Source: Pseudomonas ekonensis (GTDB taxonomy: Bacteria; Pseudomonadota; Gammaproteobacteria; Pseudomonadales; Pseudomonadaceae). Taken from it: a DNA stretch of 64,000 bases. This document shows, one piece after another, positions 9,912 through 18,780 of this stretch (positions within the stretch are counted from its first letter, which is position 1; each line of letters opens with the position of its first letter). Location: contig NZ_JAHSTS010000002.1 in the NCBI RefSeq assembly GCF_019145435.1, positions 806,001 to 870,000 of the forward strand. Direction: 5' to 3'. Position numbers and translations under genes: made by a program. Under the pieces are notes generated by a model. That model had not been told where the DNA came from. It saw nothing but the letters and a program-made list of their open reading frames with translations, and did not search any database.

Positions 9912-10517
9912 ATGAGCACAATCCGCGAGCGCAACAAAGAACTGATCCTGCGTGCCGCCAGTGAGGAATTCGCCGACAAGGGCTTCGCGGCGACCAAAAC
10001 CAGCGACATCGCCGCCAAGGCGGGACTGCCCAAGCCCAACGTCTACTACTACTTCAAGTCCAAGGAAAACCTCTACCGCGAGGTGCTCGAAAGCATCATC
10101 GTGCCGATCCTCCAGGCCTCGACCCCGTTCAACCCGGACGGCGTGCCCAGCGAAGTGCTCAGCGGCTACATCCGCTCCAAGATCCGCATCTCCCGCGACC
10201 TGCCCTTCGCCTCCAAGGTGTTCGCCAGCGAAATCATGCACGGCGCCCCGCACCTGAGCGCCGACCTGGTCGAGCAGCTCAACGGCCAGGCCAGGCACAA
10301 CATCGACTGCATCCAGACCTGGATCGACCGCGGCCAGATCGCCCCGGTCGACCCCAACCACCTGATGTTCAGCATCTGGGCCGCGACCCAGACCTACGCC
10401 GACTTCGACTGGCAGATCTCCGCCGTGACCGGCAAGGACAAGCTCGACGAAGCCGACTATGAAGCGGCGGCGCAGACGATCATCCGGCTGGTGCTCAAGG
10501 GGTGCGAGCCGGACTGA
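9912..10517 (+). CDS. TetR-family regulator (RutR-like C-terminal domain)
   Basis: A 201-residue regulator with an N-terminal TetR helix-turn-helix (AASEEFADKGFAATKTSDIAAKAG, then NVYYYFKSKENLYREVL) and a YcdC/RutR-type C-terminal domain ending ADYEAAAQTIIRLVLKG. From memory of P. aeruginosa gene order, a similar regulator sits beside the gcl region (PA1504 area). A link to purine/allantoin or glyoxylate metabolism is plausible but inferred. An ATG at 9873 in the same frame would add 13 residues; I prefer 9912 because homologues begin MSTIRERNK. Confidence 0.85.
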   Translation: MSTIRERNKELILRAASEEFADKGFAATKTSDIAAKAGLPKPNVYYYFKSKENLYREVLESIIVPILQASTPFNPDGVPSEVLSGYIRSKIRISRDLPFASKVFASEIMHGAPHLSADLVEQLNGQARHNIDCIQTWIDRGQIAPVDPNHLMFSIWAATQTYADFDWQISAVTGKDKLDEADYEAAAQTIIRLVLKGCEPD

Positions 10518-10534
10518 CAGCGCGCGGCGGCCGC

Positions 10535-10624
10535 ATCGCTGGCAAGCCAGCTCCCACAGATCCCAGTGTTGAACCCAGATCCTGCGAGTGACACAAATCC
10601 TGTGGGAGCTGGCTTGCCAGCGAT
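10535..10624. repeat. REPIN flanking the RAYT gene (3' side)
   Basis: The arms ATCGCTGGCAAGCCAGCTCC and its complement are inverted, about 40 nt apart. The GAT ends face outward, opposite to most other REP pairs in this window. It lies just downstream of the RAYT stop codon. Confidence 0.88.
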
Positions 10625-10644
10625 AGAGGCAAACCGGTTTCAGC

Positions 10645-11103
10645 TCAAACCCAAATGGCATCCCACAGCGGATAGTCGCCAAGGCTCTCCACCAACCTTG
10701 CCCGCAACGGGTTGGCGACGACATACCGCGCCATCTTCACAAGATCGTCCTCCCGTCTCAGTGCCCGGTCGTGAAAGCCCTGCTGCCAAAGTGATCCATT
10801 TCTGCCGCTGGAAAGATTCACCTCCCGGGTAGCCAATGACTTGGTTTCCCGCATCAGCCTTCTGAGCGAACAGTTTTCCAGCTCCACCAGCCAATGAAAG
10901 TGATCAGGCATGACGACCCATGCCAGAGAACTCGCCATCCCGATCGTTTGTGCCCGGCGAAACTGCTGAACCACCAGTCTGCCCAAGGCGACATCGGCAA
11001 AGACGGGCTCGCGGTCAAGTGTGTTGGCGGTCAGCAGGTAGATGCGGTTGGGCTCGGCATAGCGGCCCGTTCGCAGACGATGTGAAGCTGGAAGATCCGG
11101 CAA
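10645..11103 (-). CDS. REP-associated tyrosine transposase (RAYT, TnpA-REP)
   Basis: A 152-residue Y1-type HUH transposase of the REP-associated class. The HUH motif is H68-F69-H70 in VVMPDHFHWLVELE, and the catalytic tyrosine is Y127 in MARYVVANPLRARLV. RAYTs nick and move or copy REP palindromes but are single-copy, domesticated-looking genes. REPINs lie immediately on both sides. The start is probably the TTG at 11103, with AGGGG seven bases upstream; an in-frame stop lies five codons further up. The frame is intact, so it may be active. Confidence 0.9.
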   Translation of the reverse strand: MPDLPASHRLRTGRYAEPNRIYLLTANTLDREPVFADVALGRLVVQQFRRAQTIGMASSLAWVVMPDHFHWLVELENCSLRRLMRETKSLATREVNLSSGRNGSLWQQGFHDRALRREDDLVKMARYVVANPLRARLVESLGDYPLWDAIWV

Positions 11104-11199
11104 TCCATTGCCCCTTCATGGTGGATTCCTCGGAAGGCTAGATCTTGGCGACCCGACTTGCAGGGCCGTCTTTTGTCTGGATGTGTCAATGAGGTCGCC

Positions 11200-11269
11200 A
11201 TCGCTGGCAAGCCAGCTCCCACAGGTTCGTGAGCGACACAAAACTTGCGGGAGCCGGCTTGTCGGTGAT
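11200..11269. repeat. REPIN flanking the RAYT gene (5' side)
   Basis: One perfect arm (ATCGCTGGCAAGCCAGCTCC) and one degenerate arm (TTGCGGGAGCCGGCTTGTCG) have the same outward orientation as the pair at 10535-10624. The RAYT and its two REPINs form a compact REP-RAYT unit. Confidence 0.8.
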
Positions 11270-11292
11270 GACGGTCGATCAGACACCGTCGA

Positions 11293-11733
11293 TCAGGAGG
11301 CTACTCCCGCATCCGCCCGCAGGTCCAGCGCCTCGACGGCCTTGATCGCCACCTGCTCGTCCACATCCGACAAATCGCCGCTGATGCCGATCGCGCCCAG
11401 CACGTTGCCGGCCTGATCGCGGATCAGCACGCCGCCCGGCGCGGGCACCACGCTGCCCTGCCCCATGCTGTTGAGCGCGGCGATGAAGGCCGGGCGCTGC
11501 TGGGCGTCGAGCGCCAGCAGGCGCGACCCCTTGCCCAGGGCGATGGCGCCCCAGGCCTTGCCGATGGCGATGTCCGGACGCAGCAGGCTTGCGCCGTCCT
11601 CACGCTGCAGGGTGACCAGATGCCCGCCGGCGTCGAGCACCGCGACAGTCAGCGGCGCGGCGGAGATCGCCCGCCCTGCGCCGATGGCTTCGTTGACCAG
11701 ATTGACTGCGGTTTTCAAGGTTAAAGCGCTCAT
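11293..11733 (-). CDS. GlcG/HbpS family protein
   Basis: A 146-residue single-domain GlcG/HbpS protein, with VAVLDAGGHLVTLQREDGASLLRPDIAIGKAWGA and the C-terminal GAIGISGDLSDVDEQVA, both typical of the family. GlcG is encoded with glycolate oxidase in E. coli; HbpS-type members bind haem or cobalamin-like ligands. Its role here is unproven. It is divergent from gcl across a 268-bp AT-rich region carrying two identical palindromes, which suggests co-regulation with glyoxylate use. Confidence 0.88.
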   Translation of the reverse strand: MSALTLKTAVNLVNEAIGAGRAISAAPLTVAVLDAGGHLVTLQREDGASLLRPDIAIGKAWGAIALGKGSRLLALDAQQRPAFIAALNSMGQGSVVPAPGGVLIRDQAGNVLGAIGISGDLSDVDEQVAIKAVEALDLRADAGVAS

Positions 11734-11826
11734 GGTGCCGTCCTCATTTTGTTATTGGGAAAGCCGTTGGGCTGCGCGCTTGTGCCGCAGCCCGATGCCA
11801 CAAATAGAACACAATGAATAATTTAT

Positions 11827-11836
11827 TTGTATACAA
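11827..11836. promoter_or_regulatory. Operator candidate 1 (TTGTATACAA)
   Basis: A perfect 10-bp palindrome in an AT-rich patch 94 bp upstream of the GlcG-type gene. It is identical to the copy near gcl. The shape resembles GntR/FadR-subfamily operators. Confidence 0.6.
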
Positions 11837-11920
11837 TAATTCTCGAAAATCGCCACATGCGACGAAAAGCCACAGCAGAAGTGGCTTCCGACGAATGAAA
11901 CGGGTGCTTGAGAAAATGGA

Positions 11921-11950
11921 TTGACCTGTATCGCTCGCCGTGAATACACT
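11921..11950 (+). promoter_or_regulatory. Candidate sigma-70 promoter of gcl operon
   Basis: A -35 TTGACC and a -10 TACACT are separated by 18 nt. The expected start point near 11957 puts the downstream TTGTATACAA operator at about +8 to +17. Confidence 0.55.
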
Positions 11951-11964
11951 CTGCGCAAAGCCAC

Positions 11965-11974
11965 TTGTATACAA
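11965..11974. promoter_or_regulatory. Operator candidate 2 (TTGTATACAA)
   Basis: A second perfect copy of the same 10-bp palindrome, 138 bp centre to centre from the first. It lies 27 nt before the gcl ATG, where a bound repressor would block transcription. Confidence 0.65.
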
Positions 11975-12001
11975 TTACAAAACGTAAAGAGGCACAAAAC
12001 C

Positions 12002-13777
<1,776 letters not shown>

Positions 13778-13788
13778 CCGCTTTCCCG

Positions 13789-13878
13789 GTAGGAGCGAGC
13801 CTGCTCGCGATGAGGCCGGCACATCCGACATGGATGTTGTCCGGGCCATCGCTATCGCCAGCAGGCTGGCTCCCACAG
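13789..13878. repeat. REPIN between gcl and hyi
   Basis: The arms GTAGGAGCGAGCCTGCTCGC and GCCAGCAGGCTGGCTCCCAC (complement) are separated by about 45 nt. The unit lies inside the operon, ending 30 nt before the hyi start. Confidence 0.85.
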
Positions 13879-13908
13879 GGAACCTGCACATACTTAAGGG
13901 AGACCACC

Positions 13909-14691
13909 ATGCCGCGTTTCGCAGCCAACCTGTCCATGCTGTTCACCGAACAGGATTTCCTTGCCCGTTTCGATGCCGCCGCCAAGGCCGGCTTCAGCGG
14001 CGTCGAATACCTGTTCCCCTATGATTTCAGCTCGGCCGACATCAAAGCCAGGCTCGACGCCAACGGCCTGACCCAAGTGCTGTTCAACCTGCCGGCCGGC
14101 GACTGGGCCAAAGGCGAGCGCGGCATCGCGTGCCTGCCGGACCGGGTCGAGGAATTCCGCGCCGGGGTCGACCTGGCCATCGCCTACGCCCAGGTGCTGG
14201 GCAACACCCAGGTCAACTGCCTGGCCGGCATCCGCCCGCAGGGCGTGGACGACGCCACCGTGGAAAAGACCTTCGTCGCCAACCTCAAGTACGCGGCCGA
14301 CAAGCTGCAGGCGGCGGGCATCAAGCTGGTGATGGAAGCGATCAACACCCGCGACATCCCGGGCTTCTACCTGAACAACACCGCGCAGGCCCTGTCGATC
14401 CGCGAGCAGGTCGGCAGCGCCAACCTGTTCCTGCAGTACGACATCTACCACATGCAGATCATGGAAGGCGACCTGGCCCGCACCCTGCAATCGCACCTGG
14501 ACGAGATCAACCATGTGCAACTGGCGGACAACCCCGGCCGCCACGAGCCGGGCACCGGCGAGATCAACTACCGCTTCCTGTTCGAACACCTGGACCGCAT
14601 CGGCTACCAGGGCTGGGTCGGCTGCGAATACAAGCCGCTGACCACCACGGAAGCGGGCCTGGGCTGGCTCAAGACCCACAACGCGATCTGA
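13909..14691 (+). CDS. hyi: Hydroxypyruvate isomerase
   Basis: A 260-residue xylose-isomerase-like TIM barrel that interconverts hydroxypyruvate and tartronate semialdehyde. Metal/catalytic acidic residues are seen in LVMEAINTRDIPGF and GCEYKPLTTTEAGL, with LQYDIYHMQIMEGD between them. The start at 13909 has AAGGGAGA upstream, so the longer open frame that runs into the REPIN is rejected. Second gene of the operon; REPINs lie on both sides. Confidence 0.95.
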   Translation: MPRFAANLSMLFTEQDFLARFDAAAKAGFSGVEYLFPYDFSSADIKARLDANGLTQVLFNLPAGDWAKGERGIACLPDRVEEFRAGVDLAIAYAQVLGNTQVNCLAGIRPQGVDDATVEKTFVANLKYAADKLQAAGIKLVMEAINTRDIPGFYLNNTAQALSIREQVGSANLFLQYDIYHMQIMEGDLARTLQSHLDEINHVQLADNPGRHEPGTGEINYRFLFEHLDRIGYQGWVGCEYKPLTTTEAGLGWLKTHNAI

Positions 14692-14701
14692 CGCATTTCC
14701 C

Positions 14702-14793
14702 CTGTAGGAGCGAGCCTGCTCGCGATGAGGCCGGCACATGCAACAACCGCGCTGCCTGAAACACCGCTATCGCGAGCAGGCTCGCTCCTACAG
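14702..14793. repeat. REPIN between hyi and glxR
   Basis: Near-perfect inverted arms (CTGTAGGAGCGAGCCTGCTC and complement) about 45 nt apart. The unit starts 10 nt after the hyi stop. Confidence 0.92.
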
Positions 14794-14845
14794 AAAAGCA
14801 AGTCCCTATTTCGCTTGAGCAAGACAAAAACAAGAGGATTTTCTC

Positions 14846-15739
14846 ATGGCTAAAATCGGATTCATCGGCACCGGCATCATGGGCCACCCAATGGCGGCGA
14901 ACCTGCAGAAAGCCGGTCACAGCCTGTTCCTGTCGGCGCACCACGACGCCGCACCCGCCGACCTGGTGGCCGCAGGCGCCGTCGCCCTGGCCAACCCGAA
15001 GGAAGTGGCCCAGGAAGCCGAATTCATCATCATCATGGTGCCGGACACCCCGCAGGTCGAGGACGTGCTGTTGCGCGCCGACGGCGTCGCGGCCGGCATC
15101 GGCAAGGGCAAGGTGGTCATCGACATGAGCTCGATCTCGCCGACCGCCACCAAGGCCTTCGCCGCGAAGATCAACGAGAAAGGCGCGCAGTACCTCGACG
15201 CACCGGTGTCCGGTGGCGAAGTCGGCGCCAAGGCCGCGACCCTGAGCATCATGGTCGGCGGCGAAGGCGATGCGTTCGAGCGCGCCCTGCCGCTGTTCCA
15301 GGCCATGGGCAAGAACATCACCCTGGTCGGCGGCAACGGCGACGGCCAGACCGCCAAGGTCGCCAACCAGATCATTGTGGCCCTGAACATCCAGGCCGTG
15401 GCCGAAGCGCTGCTGTTCGCCGCCAAGAACGGCGCCGACCCGGCCAAGGTGCGCGAAGCGCTGATGGGCGGCTTCGCCTCCTCCAGGATCCTGGAAGTCC
15501 ACGGCGAGCGCATGATCAAGGGCACCTTCGATCCGGGCTTCCGCATCAGCCTGCACCAGAAGGACCTGAACCTGGCCCTGCAAGGCGCCAAGGAGCTGTC
15601 GATCAACCTGCCGAACACCGCCAACGCCCAGCAAGTGTTCAGCACCTGCGCGGCCATCGGCGGCAGCAACTGGGACCACTCGGCGCTGATCAAGGGCCTG
15701 GAGCACATGGCCAACTTCTCGATCCGCGACAAGAAGTGA
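14846..15739 (+). CDS. glxR: Tartronate semialdehyde reductase (2-hydroxy-3-oxopropionate reductase)
   Basis: A 297-residue beta-hydroxyacid dehydrogenase that reduces tartronate semialdehyde to D-glycerate. It has an N-terminal Rossmann motif (IGFIGTGIMGHPMA), the family signature DAPVSGGEVGAKAATLSIMVGG, and a catalytic lysine region GQTAKVANQIIVA. Third gene of the operon. The start at 14846 is preceded by AAGAGGA. Confidence 0.95.
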   Translation: MAKIGFIGTGIMGHPMAANLQKAGHSLFLSAHHDAAPADLVAAGAVALANPKEVAQEAEFIIIMVPDTPQVEDVLLRADGVAAGIGKGKVVIDMSSISPTATKAFAAKINEKGAQYLDAPVSGGEVGAKAATLSIMVGGEGDAFERALPLFQAMGKNITLVGGNGDGQTAKVANQIIVALNIQAVAEALLFAAKNGADPAKVREALMGGFASSRILEVHGERMIKGTFDPGFRISLHQKDLNLALQGAKELSINLPNTANAQQVFSTCAAIGGSNWDHSALIKGLEHMANFSIRDKK

Positions 15740-15752
15740 TCCCTGCCTGAAC

Positions 15753-15841
15753 CTGTAGGAGCCGGCCTGCTGGCGATGGGATCGGCGCGGTGTGTCTGAC
15801 CGACCGCTGCGCCTGAATCGCTGGCAAGCCAGCTCCCACAG
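15753..15841. repeat. REPIN between glxR and ttuD
   Basis: Two different REP variants are paired: CTGTAGGAGCCGGCCTGCTG, and ATCGCTGGCAAGCCAGCTCC, the latter of the same type as the RAYT-flanking REPs. The unit lies 14 nt after the glxR stop. Confidence 0.82.
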
Positions 15842-15887
15842 GGCACTGAGTCGCCCTTTCGAATAACAAGAATTCCGGGAGCCCGTC

Positions 15888-17168
15888 ATGTCGGTCGATC
15901 CGCAACAACTGCTGCGCGAGCTGTTTGCCACAGCCATCGACGCGGCCCATCCGCAACACGTCCTCGAAGCGCACCTGCCCGCCGACCGCACCGGCCGCGT
16001 GATCGTCATCGGCGCCGGCAAGGCCGCGGCCGCCATGGCCCAGGTGGTCGAACGCTGCTGGCAGGGCGAGGTCTCGGGCCTGGTGGTGACCCGCTACGGC
16101 CACGGCGCCCCGTGCGAAAAAATCGAAGTGGTCGAGGCCGCGCACCCGGTGCCGGACGCCGCCGGCCTGGCCGTGGCCCAGCGCGTGCTGGCGCTGGTCA
16201 GCGACCTGACCGAAGCCGACCGGGTGATTTTCCTGCTGTCCGGCGGCGGTTCCGCGCTGCTCGCCCTGCCCGCCGAAGGCATCACCCTGGCCGACAAGCA
16301 GGCGATCAACAAGGCCCTGCTCAAGTCCGGCGCCACCATCGGCGAGATGAACTGCGTGCGCAAGCACCTCTCGGCGATCAAGGGCGGCCGCCTCGGCAAG
16401 GCTTGCTGGCCGGCCACCGTCTACACCTACGCGATCTCCGACGTGCCCGGCGACCTGGCCACCGTGATCGCCTCCGGCCCCACCGTGGCCGATCCGAGCA
16501 CGTCCGCCGAAGCCCTGGCCATCCTCAAGCGCTATGGCATCGACGTGCCGGCCTCGGTGCGCAACTGGCTGCAGAGCCCCGCATCGGAAACGGTCAAGCC
16601 CGGCGACCCGTGCCTGGCCCGCAGCCATTTCCAACTGATCGCCCGGCCGCAGCAGTCACTGGAAGCGGCGGCGGTGAAATGCCGGCAGGCCGGTTTCAGC
16701 CCACTGATCCTCGGCGACCTGGAAGGCGAGTCCCGCGAGGTGGCGAAAGTCCACGCCGGCATCGCCCGCCAGATCATCCAGCACGGCCAGCCGCTGGCGG
16801 CGCCCTGCGTGATCCTCTCCGGCGGCGAGACCACCGTCACCGTGCGCGGCAACGGCCGCGGCGGACGCAACGCCGAGTTCCTGCTGAGCCTGACCGACAG
16901 CCTCAAGGGCCAGCCCGGCGTCTACGCGTTGGCCGGCGACACCGACGGCATCGACGGTTCGGAAGACAACGCCGGCGCCCTCATGACCCCGGACAGCTAC
17001 GCCCGTGCCGCCGCCCTGGGCCTGAGCGCCAGCGACGAGCTGGACGACAACAACGGCTACGGCTACTTCGAGGCGCTCGATGCGCTGATCGTCACCGAGC
17101 CGACCCGCACCAACGTCAACGACTTCCGTGCCATCCTGATCCTCGAGAGCCCCAAACATGACGCCTGA
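15888..17168 (+). CDS. ttuD: Glycerate 2-kinase, MOFRL family (TtuD, often named hydroxypyruvate reductase)
   Basis: A 426-residue protein with an N-terminal DUF4147 domain (IVIGAGKAAAAMAQ, then LSGGGSALLALPAEG) and a C-terminal MOFRL domain (LSGGETTVTVRGNGRGGRNAEFLL, then LAGDTDGIDGSEDNAGA). The family phosphorylates glycerate to 2-phosphoglycerate. The old name hydroxypyruvate reductase comes from the tartrate pathway and is probably misleading here. It overlaps pyk by 11 nt, implying coupled translation. In context it passes the glycerate made by GlxR towards enolase and Pyk. Confidence 0.9.
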   Translation: MSVDPQQLLRELFATAIDAAHPQHVLEAHLPADRTGRVIVIGAGKAAAAMAQVVERCWQGEVSGLVVTRYGHGAPCEKIEVVEAAHPVPDAAGLAVAQRVLALVSDLTEADRVIFLLSGGGSALLALPAEGITLADKQAINKALLKSGATIGEMNCVRKHLSAIKGGRLGKACWPATVYTYAISDVPGDLATVIASGPTVADPSTSAEALAILKRYGIDVPASVRNWLQSPASETVKPGDPCLARSHFQLIARPQQSLEAAAVKCRQAGFSPLILGDLEGESREVAKVHAGIARQIIQHGQPLAAPCVILSGGETTVTVRGNGRGGRNAEFLLSLTDSLKGQPGVYALAGDTDGIDGSEDNAGALMTPDSYARAAALGLSASDELDDNNGYGYFEALDALIVTEPTRTNVNDFRAILILESPKHDA

Positions 17169-18573
17169 CAAAAAGGTCAAAATCCTCGCCACCCTGGGCC
17201 CCGCCGTCGACGGCATCGAAGACATCCGCGAACTGGTCGAGGCCGGGGTCAACATCTTCCGCCTCAACTTCAGCCACGGCGACCACGCCGACCATGCCAA
17301 GCGCTACCAGTGGATCCGCGAGGTCGAGCGCCAGCTCAACTACCCGCTGGGCATCCTGATGGACCTGCAAGGCCCGAAGCTACGGGTCGGCAAATTCGCC
17401 GAAGGCAAGGTGCAACTGCACCGCGGCCAGGCGTTCCGGCTGGACCTGGACGCCACCCCGGGCGACCAGCGCCGGGTCAACCTGCCCCACCCGGAAATCA
17501 TCGCCGCGCTGGAAGCGGGCATGGATCTGCTGCTCGATGACGGCAAGCTGCGCCTGCGCGTGGTGACCAAGTATGGCGACGCCATCGACACCACCGTGCT
17601 CAACGGCGGCGAACTGTCGGACCGCAAAGGGGTGAACGTGCCGCAGGCGGTGCTCGACCTCAGCCCGCTGACGGCCAAGGACCGCCGCGACCTGAGCTTC
17701 GGCCTGGAGCTGGGCGTGGACTGGGTGGCGCTGTCGTTCGTGCAGCGCCCCGAGGACATCCGCGAAGCCCGGGCGCTGATCGGCGACAAGGCGTTCCTGA
17801 TGGCAAAGATCGAAAAGCCGTCTGCGGTGCAGCAACTGCGGGAAATCGCCGAGCTGAGCGACGCGATCATGGTGGCCCGCGGCGACCTGGGCGTGGAGGT
17901 GCCGGCCGAGAGCGTGCCGCAGATCCAGAAGAGCATCATCGGCACCTGCCGCCAGCTCGGCAAACCGGTGGTGGTGGCCACGCAGATGCTCGAATCGATG
18001 CGCTTCTCGCCGGCGCCGACCCGCGCCGAAGTCACCGACGTGGCCAACGCCGTGGCCGAAGGCGCCGATGCGGTGATGCTGTCGGCGGAGACCGCCTCCG
18101 GCGAATACCCGCTCGAAGCCGTGCAGATGATGAGCAAGATCATCCGCCAGGTGGAGAACGGCCCGGACTACCAGACCCAGCTCGACGTCAGCCGGCCGAA
18201 GGCCGAGGCCACGGTGTCCGACGCGATCAGCTGCGCCATCCGCCGCATCAGCAACGTGCTGCCGGTGGCGGTGCTGGTCAACTACAGCGAATCCGGCGCC
18301 TCCAGCCTGCGTGCGGCGCGGGAGCGGCCCAAGGCGCCGATCCTCAACCTGACGCCGAACCTGCAGGCGGCCCGTCGCCTGAGCGTCGCCTGGGGCATCC
18401 ATTCGGTGGTCAACGACCGGCTGCGCCAGGTCGACGAGGTCTGCTCCACCGCCCTGGAGATCGCCCAGGCTCAAGGCATGGCCGAACGGGGCGATACGCT
18501 GTTGATCACCGCCGGTGTGCCGTTTGGCCAACCGGGATCGACTAACTCGTTGCGGATCGAGACGTTGATCTGA
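17158..18573 (+). CDS. pykF: Pyruvate kinase of the glyoxylate operon
   Basis: A 471-residue pyruvate kinase (PEP + ADP to pyruvate + ATP), with KILATLGPAVD, the substrate/metal region AKIEKPSAVQQL...IMVARGDLGVEVP, and ATQMLESM. It starts inside ttuD (11-nt overlap) and is the last gene of the operon. It is probably one of two isozymes in the genome and is dedicated to flux from glyoxylate or glycerate. The name ttuE is also used for this position. Confidence 0.95.
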   Translation: MTPDKKVKILATLGPAVDGIEDIRELVEAGVNIFRLNFSHGDHADHAKRYQWIREVERQLNYPLGILMDLQGPKLRVGKFAEGKVQLHRGQAFRLDLDATPGDQRRVNLPHPEIIAALEAGMDLLLDDGKLRLRVVTKYGDAIDTTVLNGGELSDRKGVNVPQAVLDLSPLTAKDRRDLSFGLELGVDWVALSFVQRPEDIREARALIGDKAFLMAKIEKPSAVQQLREIAELSDAIMVARGDLGVEVPAESVPQIQKSIIGTCRQLGKPVVVATQMLESMRFSPAPTRAEVTDVANAVAEGADAVMLSAETASGEYPLEAVQMMSKIIRQVENGPDYQTQLDVSRPKAEATVSDAISCAIRRISNVLPVAVLVNYSESGASSLRAARERPKAPILNLTPNLQAARRLSVAWGIHSVVNDRLRQVDEVCSTALEIAQAQGMAERGDTLLITAGVPFGQPGSTNSLRIETLI

Positions 18574-18599
18574 ACAACACCTTTGCGGTGGTGACAAGA

Positions 18600-18734
18600 C
18601 TGTGGCGAGGGAGCTTGCTCCCGCACGGCTGCACAGCAGCCGCCTCGGGGACATGACGGTTTTCGCAGAAGAACCGCATCGACCCGTGTCGGGGCCGCTC
18701 CGCGCCCCGACGGGAGCAAGCTCCCTCGCCACAG
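18600..18734. repeat. REPIN of a different REP class
   Basis: The inverted arms CTGTGGCGAGGGAGCTTGCT and complement are about 87 nt apart. The arm sequence (GGGAGCTTGCTCCC core) differs from the other REPs of the window. The spacer contains a further inverted repeat (CGGGGCCGCTCCGCGCCCCG). It follows the pyk stop by 27 nt. Confidence 0.88.
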
Positions 18735-18780
18735 GTCTGCGCAAGACCTTTTGATTTTCATACTGCCCAGATTTCCCGAC

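Noticed and set aside
10645-11103. Interpretation of the HFH protein as an IS200/IS605 insertion sequence
   Set aside because: No TnpB and no IS ends; the flanking REPINs and MPDHFHWLVE context fit a RAYT instead.
11827-11974. HutC-type operator reading of the TTGTATACAA sites
   Set aside because: The known HutC motif in pseudomonads is TGTA-N2-TACA; here TGTA and TACA abut, and no hut genes are present.
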